Assembly: GCF_000720255.1 (NCBI RefSeq)
Contig: NZ_JOJE01000024.1
Span: 1-64,000, forward strand
From: Streptomyces griseus subsp. griseus
GTDB taxonomy: Bacteria > Actinomycetota > Actinomycetes > Streptomycetales > Streptomycetaceae
Direction: 5' to 3'
DNA length: 64,000 bases
Under the pieces are notes generated by a model, which saw only the letters and a program-made list of their open reading frames with translations, did no database searches and was not told the DNA's origin. Shown here piece by piece: positions 59,425-64,000 of the stretch (its first letter is position 1; every line of letters starts with the position of its first letter). Made by a program: the position numbers and the translations under genes.

Positions 59425-60345
59425 ATGTACGACTACGACCTGTTGGTCGTAGGGTCGGCCAACGCCGACCTGGTGATCGGCGTGGAGCGGCGGCCGGAGG
59501 CCGGGGAAACGGTGCTCGGCTCCGACCTGGCCGTCCACCCGGGCGGCAAGGGCGCGAACCAGGCCGTCGCCGCGGCCCGTCTCGGCGCCCGTACGGCCCT
59601 GCTGGCCCGCATCGGCGACGACGCGCACGGGCGGCTGCTGCTGGACTCCCAGCGGGAGGCCGGCGTCGACACGGTGGGCGTCCTGGTCGGCGGCGCGCCG
59701 ACCGGGGTCGCGCTGATCACGGTGGACCCGTCGGGCGACAACAGCATCGTGGTGTCCCCGGGTGCGAACGGCCGGCTGACGCCGGAGGACGTCCGGGCCG
59801 CCGGTGGCCTCTTCCACGCGTCGCGCGTGGTCTCGACCCAGCTGGAGATCCCGCTGGAGACGGTGGTGGAGGTCGTACGGAGTCTGCCCGAGGGAAGCCG
59901 CTTCGTCCTGAACCCGTCCCCGCCTCGCCCGCTCCCCTCCGAGGTCCTCGCGGCCTGCGACCCGTTGATCGTCAACGAGCACGAGGCGCGGGTGATCCTG
60001 GGCGAGTCCTGCGTGAGCGACCGGCCCGAGGACTGGGCCCGGCTGCTGCTGGCCAAGGGGCCGCGGTCGGTGGTCGTGACGCTGGGTGCGGAGGGGGCGC
60101 TGGTGGCGTCCTCGGCCGGGGTCGCGCGGGTGGCGTCGGTGCAGGTGGACGCCGTGGACACGACCGGCGCGGGTGACGCGTTCACGGCGGCGCTGGCGTG
60201 GCGGCTCGGTGCGGGTTCCGCTCTCGCGGAGGCGGCGGCGTACGCGGCACGGGTGGGCGCGGCGGCGGTGACGCGGCGGGGGGCGCAGGAGTCGTTCCCC
60301 ACGGCGGCGGAGGTCGAGGGGCCGGCGGGGGTCGAGGGGCTGTGA
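59425..60345 (+). CDS. rbsK: Ribokinase
   Basis: A 306-residue PfkB-family kinase. Its substrate and cofactor motifs (LVVGSANADLVIGVERRPEA, HPGGKGANQAVAAARLGA, VDTTGAGDAFTAAL with the catalytic aspartate) match ribokinases. It phosphorylates ribose to ribose-5-phosphate after uptake. The ATG is preceded by AGGGGAG. The 106-base gap after the permease fusion contains repeated ACGTACACAGG-like units (about 59366-59415). The GTG of rbsD overlaps its 3' end. Confidence 0.93.
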   Translation: MYDYDLLVVGSANADLVIGVERRPEAGETVLGSDLAVHPGGKGANQAVAAARLGARTALLARIGDDAHGRLLLDSQREAGVDTVGVLVGGAPTGVALITVDPSGDNSIVVSPGANGRLTPEDVRAAGGLFHASRVVSTQLEIPLETVVEVVRSLPEGSRFVLNPSPPRPLPSEVLAACDPLIVNEHEARVILGESCVSDRPEDWARLLLAKGPRSVVVTLGAEGALVASSAGVARVASVQVDAVDTTGAGDAFTAALAWRLGAGSALAEAAAYAARVGAAAVTRRGAQESFPTAAEVEGPAGVEGL

Positions 60346-60731
60346 AGAAGGGCGGAATCCTGAACCGGCATCTCGCGGGCGCCCTGGCCGAGCTGGGCCA
60401 CGGGGACGGGGTGCTGGTGTGCGACGCGGGCATGCCGATACCGGACGGCCCGCGCGTGGTGGACCTGGCGTTCCGGGCCGGGGTGCCGTCTTTCGCGGAG
60501 GTGTTGGAGGGGCTGCTGACCGAGCTGGTGGTGGAGGGCGCGACGGCGGCGGAGGAGGTGCGGGCGGCGAATCCTTCGGCGGCGGCGCTGCTGGACGGTC
60601 GCTTTCCCGAGCTGGCGCTGGTGTCCCACGAGCGGCTGAAGGAGCTGTCGGCCGGGGCGCGGCTGGTGGTGCGGACGGGGGAGGCCCGGCCGTACGCGAA
60701 CGTGCTGCTGAGGTGCGGGGTCTTCTTCTGA
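60342..60731 (+). CDS. rbsD: D-ribose pyranase (RbsD)
   Basis: A 129-residue RbsD/FucU-family protein that interconverts ribose pyranose and furanose forms, giving the ribokinase substrate. The N-terminal KKGGILNRHLAGALAELGHG (catalytic histidine) and C-terminal TGEARPYANVLLRCGVFF are diagnostic. The GTG start overlaps the rbsK stop, and a strong terminator follows, marking the operon's end. Confidence 0.94.
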   Translation: MKKGGILNRHLAGALAELGHGDGVLVCDAGMPIPDGPRVVDLAFRAGVPSFAEVLEGLLTELVVEGATAAEEVRAANPSAAALLDGRFPELALVSHERLKELSAGARLVVRTGEARPYANVLLRCGVFF

Positions 60732-60749
60732 CCCGGTTGTGGATGATTC

Positions 60750-60781
60750 GAGGGGGCCCGGTCCGTCGACCGGGCCCCCTC
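60750..60781 (+). terminator. Terminator of the ribose operon
   Basis: GAGGGGGCCCGGTC / GACCGGGCCCCCTC is a perfect 14-bp stem with a 4-base loop, followed by CGGCTTTT. Confidence 0.9.
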
Positions 60782-61010
60782 GGCTTTTCCCCTCCACGAT
60801 CAGAACCCCCGCGATCCCCCCGGATCCCCCTCCAGAAGTCCTGACGCCATGTATGACCCTCTGGATGGGGAAAGGGTTGCATCCCCGTTCCGTTTTCTTT
60901 CCGGAGTTTTTTCAGGCTCCACACCCTACGCCGACGGAAAGCCGTACCTCGTCGCCCTCCCGCACCGCCCCACCCGTCACGACCTGCGCGGAGCCCCTCG
61001 GGACGTCACG
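60782..61010. other. Intergenic stretch after the ribose operon
   Basis: I see no gene or repeat here. A somewhat T-rich segment at 60887-60915 lies downstream of the terminator. Together with the flanking regions the gap between the two recognised plus-strand genes is about 510 bases. Confidence 0.45.
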
Positions 61011-61190
61011 TCACGCCCCACGAGCGCCGAGAGCGTTGTGGACGTCGGCGTCGGAGTCCTGCCAGCTCTGGCCGTCCGGGGCGGAGATACGAGACCTTCC
61101 CCGTCTCCCGGTCGACCAACGCGAACCGCCGGTCACCGTCGAGGCCCGGTCGGTCACCTCGACGCCGGCGACTGTGTGGCTGAACACCAT
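61011..61190 (-). CDS. Small hypothetical protein, possibly frameshifted
   Basis: A 59-residue frame with a strong ribosome binding site (GGGGAGGATGC) before its ATG: MVFSHTVAGVEVTDRAST..., ending DSDADVHNALGARGA. In the middle, the adjacent frame reads GDRRFALVDRETGKVSYLRP, which looks more protein-like than the same bases in this frame. A sequencing or real frameshift pair is possible. The segment vaguely recalls the start of MOSC N-terminal domains, too weakly to claim. Confidence 0.45.
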   Translation of the reverse strand: MVFSHTVAGVEVTDRASTVTGGSRWSTGRRGRSRISAPDGQSWQDSDADVHNALGARGA

Positions 61191-61245
61191 GCATCCTCCC
61201 CTGGAGCGGGAGGAGTTCGGAGCCGTGTCCACGTAAGTTGGCCGC

Positions 61246-61596
61246 ATGGCTTCCGTACTTGTTGTCGGTTACGACCCGCAGGCGATACCCGGCGTCGACG
61301 GGAAGGCCCTTCGTACGGCCCTCGATGCCGAGTTGGAGCGGTTCGGGGAGCACGGCGTCGACGCGGGCATGACGCTGCTCGTGTTCGACGGCTCGGCCGA
61401 GACGACCCTCGTCGCGTCGTTGACCGAGCGTCCGTGGGACGTGATCGTCGTCGGGGGCGGGATCCGCAAGACGGAGCAATTGCTTCCGCTCTTCGAGCAG
61501 ATCGTGAACCTGGTCCGCCGGCACGCGCCGCAGGCCGCCATCGCGTTCAACACCAGCGGTGGCGACAGCGTCGAGGCGGCGCAGCGCTGGCTCTGA
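61246..61596 (+). CDS. Hypothetical Rossmann-like protein
   Basis: A 116-residue alpha/beta protein (MASVLVVGYDPQAIPGVDGK; DVIVVGGGIRKTEQLLPLFE; AAIAFNTSGGDSVEAAQRWL). The strand-turn-helix pattern with VVGGG resembles a receiver-like or nucleotide-binding half-Rossmann fold, but no catalytic motif is clear. Similar short proteins are common and unnamed in actinobacteria. The ATG follows a GTAAGTTGGCCGC region without a strong ribosome binding site. Confidence 0.65.
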   Translation: MASVLVVGYDPQAIPGVDGKALRTALDAELERFGEHGVDAGMTLLVFDGSAETTLVASLTERPWDVIVVGGGIRKTEQLLPLFEQIVNLVRRHAPQAAIAFNTSGGDSVEAAQRWL

Positions 61597-61693
61597 GGCC
61601 GGGTGACCTGGGGAGATCCTTCTGCTCCTGGCAAGGTATCTTCCTCCCGCGGCGCGTCGAGCGTTTCTCCGCGTCGCGTCAGGGAGGGAAGAC

Positions 61694-62914
61694 ATGCGTA
61701 TATCACCGCTTCGGCGCCTGGCCACGCTGGCCACGACGCTGGGGCTCACCTCGCTCGGGCTGCTCGGTGCGGGCGCGGCGCCCGCGCAGGCCGCGATCAG
61801 CGACTGCCCGGCGGGCTATTTCTGTGCCTGGAAGACCATGGACGGCACGGGCACCATGTTCAAGACGAACACGAACAAGGCGACGCTGGGGAGCTGGGAC
61901 AACACGTTCCAGTCCGTCGTGAACCGCACGTCCGAGTTCGCCTGTCTGCACGACGAGCCGAACTACGAACGGACCGTCGGCGTCTCGGTGTGGGACCCCG
62001 ACCCCGCGGGTACCGAGTGGGGCCACTCGGATCCCACCGTGAGCTCGGTGAGCCTCGTCCCCACCGCCCGGGAGTGCAACTTCCCGGCCTACCCCGAGTG
62101 GTACACGTCGGCCGCGCCCCAGGCGTCCGGCTTCGGTGATCTGAACGCCGACCTCCAGGCCGACGTCCTGGTCCGGGACAAGGCGGGTCGGCTGTGGTTC
62201 CTGCGCGGCGACGGCAGCGGGCAACTGGTCGGCAAGAGCGGCTGGAACGCCATGAACGCCCTCGTCCGGCACGGCGACTTCAGCGGTGACGGCCGGGAGG
62301 ACGTGATCGCCCGCGAGGCGTCCACCGGGAAGCTGTGGCTCTACCCGGGCGCCGGCAACGGCAGCCTCGGTACCCGCAAGCTCATCGGCAACGGCGGCTG
62401 GAACGCCATGAGCCGGGTCGTCTCCTACGGTGACCTCTCCGGTGACGGCCGCTCGGACGTGCTGGCCGTCGAGAAGGCCACCGGCAAGCTCTGGCTGTAC
62501 CCCGGCACCGGTACGGGCACCCTCGCGGCACGCAAGCTCATCGGCAACAGCGGCTGGAACGGCATGAGTGCCCTGGTCGGGGCGGGCGACATGAACGGTG
62601 ACGGCCGTGCGGACCTGATCGCCCGCCAGGCCTCCACCGGGCAGCTGTGGCTGTACCCGGGCAAGGCCGGGGCCCTCGGGTCCCGTGTGCTGATCGGCAA
62701 CAGCGGCTGGAACGTCATGGACTCGTTCCTGGGCCTCGGTGATGTCACCGGCGACGGCCGTGCCGACCTCGTCGCCATCACCAAGAGCAGCTACCGCGGC
62801 GAAAGCTGCCGCGGTGTCGGTTGCCTGCTCGTGTACCCGGGCCGCGGCAACGGCACGCTGGGCTCCCGCGCGGAGACGGCCGGCGACTGGTTTGCCCTGA
62901 ACGGCTTCCTCTGA
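61694..62914 (+). CDS. Secreted protein with I36 peptidase-inhibitor-like domain and FG-GAP repeats
   Basis: A 406-residue exported protein. The signal peptide (residues 1-33, ending APAQA) is followed by a domain like the peptidase inhibitor family I36 (SMPI) of Streptomyces: SDCPAGYFCAWKTMDGTGTM, ACLHDEPNYERTVGVSVWD, paired cysteines. After it come four FG-GAP/VCBS-like beta-propeller repeats of about 51 residues, each with a calcium-binding DxNxDxxxD-type loop (GDLSGDGRSDVLA) and LIGNSGWN. Repeats are also strong at DNA level, spaced about 153-156 bases. Likely an extracellular carbohydrate- or protein-binding inhibitor. A GGGAGGG site precedes the ATG. Confidence 0.85.
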   Translation: MRISPLRRLATLATTLGLTSLGLLGAGAAPAQAAISDCPAGYFCAWKTMDGTGTMFKTNTNKATLGSWDNTFQSVVNRTSEFACLHDEPNYERTVGVSVWDPDPAGTEWGHSDPTVSSVSLVPTARECNFPAYPEWYTSAAPQASGFGDLNADLQADVLVRDKAGRLWFLRGDGSGQLVGKSGWNAMNALVRHGDFSGDGREDVIAREASTGKLWLYPGAGNGSLGTRKLIGNGGWNAMSRVVSYGDLSGDGRSDVLAVEKATGKLWLYPGTGTGTLAARKLIGNSGWNGMSALVGAGDMNGDGRADLIARQASTGQLWLYPGKAGALGSRVLIGNSGWNVMDSFLGLGDVTGDGRADLVAITKSSYRGESCRGVGCLLVYPGRGNGTLGSRAETAGDWFALNGFL

Positions 62915-62932
62915 GCGAGTGGCCGACCGGAC

Positions 62933-62966
62933 CGAAGGGCCGCTGCCTCCGGGTGGCGGCCCTTCG
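62933..62966 (+). terminator. Hairpin after the FG-GAP protein
   Basis: CGAAGGGCCGC / GCGGCCCTTCG with a 12-base loop (inner bases can extend the stem) lies between convergent genes. Confidence 0.75.
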
Positions 62967-62992
62967 CAGGTGCGGATCTCACCGGCGGGCTG

Positions 62993-63433
62993 CTACGAAC
63001 GATCCAGGGCCTCGACCAGCGCGTCGAGCCTGCCGCGCACCCGGGCTGCCGTCACGTGATCGAAGTAGTCGCGTGAGCTGACGATCTCACCGTTGCGCAC
63101 CCGCAGCACGAAAACGCCGGGCAGCGCGAAGGGTTCCCCCGTCTCCACGACGGTTCCCCGGTATTCGAACTCGGCCACGATCACCTCGGGATCGGTCGTC
63201 TCGTGAATCGTGATGTTGGTTGCCACCCGGTCCAGTCGAGGGCCCTCGCCGGTCGGCCTGAAGTGCTCGCGCAGTTCGTCCCGGGTACGGAGCGCGGCGG
63301 CCCGGAGCGGGTCGAACGGGTGCACGACGTGAGTCTGCTCCGCGTACAGGTCGGGCAGCTCGTGCCAACGGCCCTCCGCGACGCCGTTCACCAGCGCGAG
63401 GAAGACCTCGCTGGGGCTGAGGACTTGGGTCAT
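62993..63433 (-). CDS. SnoaL-like / NTF2-family protein
   Basis: A 146-residue nuclear-transport-factor-2-fold protein (VFLALVNGVAEGRWHELPDL, YAEQTHVVHPFDPLRAAALR, FALPGVFVLRVRNGEIVSSR, DYFDH). This fold binds small hydrophobic molecules and includes isomerases, cyclases and many proteins of unknown role. The conserved D and H near the end (SSRDYFDH) are typical. It is divergent from a TetR gene across a double palindrome, so it is probably regulated by it. Confidence 0.85.
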   Translation of the reverse strand: MTQVLSPSEVFLALVNGVAEGRWHELPDLYAEQTHVVHPFDPLRAAALRTRDELREHFRPTGEGPRLDRVATNITIHETTDPEVIVAEFEYRGTVVETGEPFALPGVFVLRVRNGEIVSSRDYFDHVTAARVRGRLDALVEALDRS

Positions 63434-63483
63434 GGCACTCTCCCGTCATCGGCCCCGACACACCATCGGGGCGGCGAACTACC

Positions 63484-63527
63484 ATCCGAAGTCGCGACTC
63501 CGACTATACGGAGTCGCGACTTCGGAT
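63484..63527. promoter_or_regulatory. Double palindromic TetR operator between SnoaL-like and TetR genes
   Basis: Perfect 19-bp inverted repeats (ATCCGAAGTCGCGACTCCG and its exact complement) flank ACTATA. Each arm also contains the palindrome AGTCGCGACT. The central bases can serve as a -10 element in both directions, so binding would silence both divergent genes. Confidence 0.75.
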
Positions 63528-63550
63528 ACTGGCGAACGGGTGAGTGAGCG

Positions 63551-64000
63551 ATGAGCAACAACCGAGAGCCCGACGGCAGACGTCCGCAACGCGCCGACGC
63601 GCGAACCAACCGCGAGCGCATCCTGAACGTCGCCGAGGAGGTCTTCGGCAACGGCGGCGAGTCCGCGTCCACCGAGGAGGTGGCCCGCCTGGCGGGCGTC
63701 GGCATCGCCACCGTCTTCCGGCACTTCCCCACCAAGGCGGCGTTGCTGGAGGCCGTACTGGTCCAGCGGTTCGACCGCCTGCGCGAGCAGGCCGACGCTC
63801 TGCGGGACGCCACGGAACCGGGCCCGGCGTTCTTCGACTTCTTCAGCCGTCTCGTCGCCGACGCGGCCGGCAAGATCGCCATCTCCGAGGCCCTGCTCAA
63901 GGCCAGCGGCGACAACGAGGGTGACGCCGCTCGGGCGTCCGAGGGGCTGCGGCGTGCCGTCGGTGCCCTGCTCCAGCATGCCCAGCGCGCCGGCGCGGTC
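63551..64000 (+). CDS. TetR/AcrR-family regulator (runs off the window)
   Basis: The first 150 residues of a TetR regulator. The helix-turn-helix is clear (RERILNVAEEVFGNGGESAS, EVARLAGVGIATVFRHFPTK). The start of the ligand domain follows (FFDFFSRLVADAAGKIAISE). The ATG is taken as start; GTGAGTGAGCG lies directly before it. The gene probably represses itself and the divergent SnoaL-like gene through the double palindrome upstream. Confidence 0.88.
   Translation, partial: MSNNREPDGRRPQRADARTNRERILNVAEEVFGNGGESASTEEVARLAGVGIATVFRHFPTKAALLEAVLVQRFDRLREQADALRDATEPGPAFFDFFSRLVADAAGKIAISEALLKASGDNEGDAARASEGLRRAVGALLQHAQRAGAV

Overview
The window looks like a high-GC actinomycete chromosome, almost certainly Streptomyces. 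Evidence: very high GC with strong third-position GC bias, many GTG starts and GTGA/ATGA overlaps, chaplins, a melC1/melC2 tyrosinase pair, small secreted proteins with alanine-rich signal peptides, and only two TTA codons noticed in real genes. From memory, the order chaplin - tyrosinase - exopolysaccharide genes - sortase-anchored chaplin - inositol genes - copper ATPase - citrate synthase - ribose genes resembles the chpG to chpA part of the Streptomyces coelicolor chromosome and beyond; this needs an alignment.

Positions 1-10,100 are accessory. Poorly conserved small genes end at a 3' fragment of a tRNA-Ser gene (2753). Next comes a cassette with a PIN-domain toxin-antitoxin pair, a CcbP-type calcium-binding protein, an SNF2 helicase and a SWIM zinc-finger protein. 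The cassette is bounded by same-orientation copies of a composite repeat (TGGTTGCAGT-N4-GTTGCATT, at 2872 and 8451) and of a 12-bp core (TTGGAAAGCGTG, at 2753 and 8567), laid out like the two ends of an integrated element. No integrase is visible. To its right lie an eroded GntR/UTRA regulator and a second tRNA 3'-end fragment (9984).

Positions 10,100-31,300 are a developmental surface region: a hydrolase with a cysteine in its nucleophile elbow, a duplicated cassette of small secreted proteins with a covarying hairpin, a chaplin with a BldN-like promoter, melC2/melC1, other secreted proteins, and a seven-gene exopolysaccharide operon (two glycosyltransferases, priming sugar transferase, polymerase/ligase, MurJ-type flippase, deacetylase, Wzz-like protein). 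These are followed by a convergent GH26-like hydrolase, an ATP-grasp/FAD-oxidoreductase pair and an LAETG-anchored chaplin with a TTG start.

Positions 31,300-47,300 hold an ABC exporter whose ATPase is fused to a secreted-type hydrolase, then an inositol catabolic operon (iolC, aldolase, iolB, iolD, iolA) divergent from an iolE-like gene across a probable operator. A small HTH protein, a GNAT, an alcohol dehydrogenase and an MMPL/TetR divergent pair follow. Positions 47,300-54,700 hold copper chaperone/CopA behind a CsoR-like box, citrate synthase, and RecD2, whose reading frame begins in a truncated cupin. Positions 54,700-60,730 are a LacI-controlled ribose operon with a fused permease/binding protein; the regulator carries a TTA codon and two operator-like sites. 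The right end has an I36/FG-GAP secreted protein and a SnoaL-like/TetR divergent pair that shares a double palindrome; the TetR gene runs off the window.
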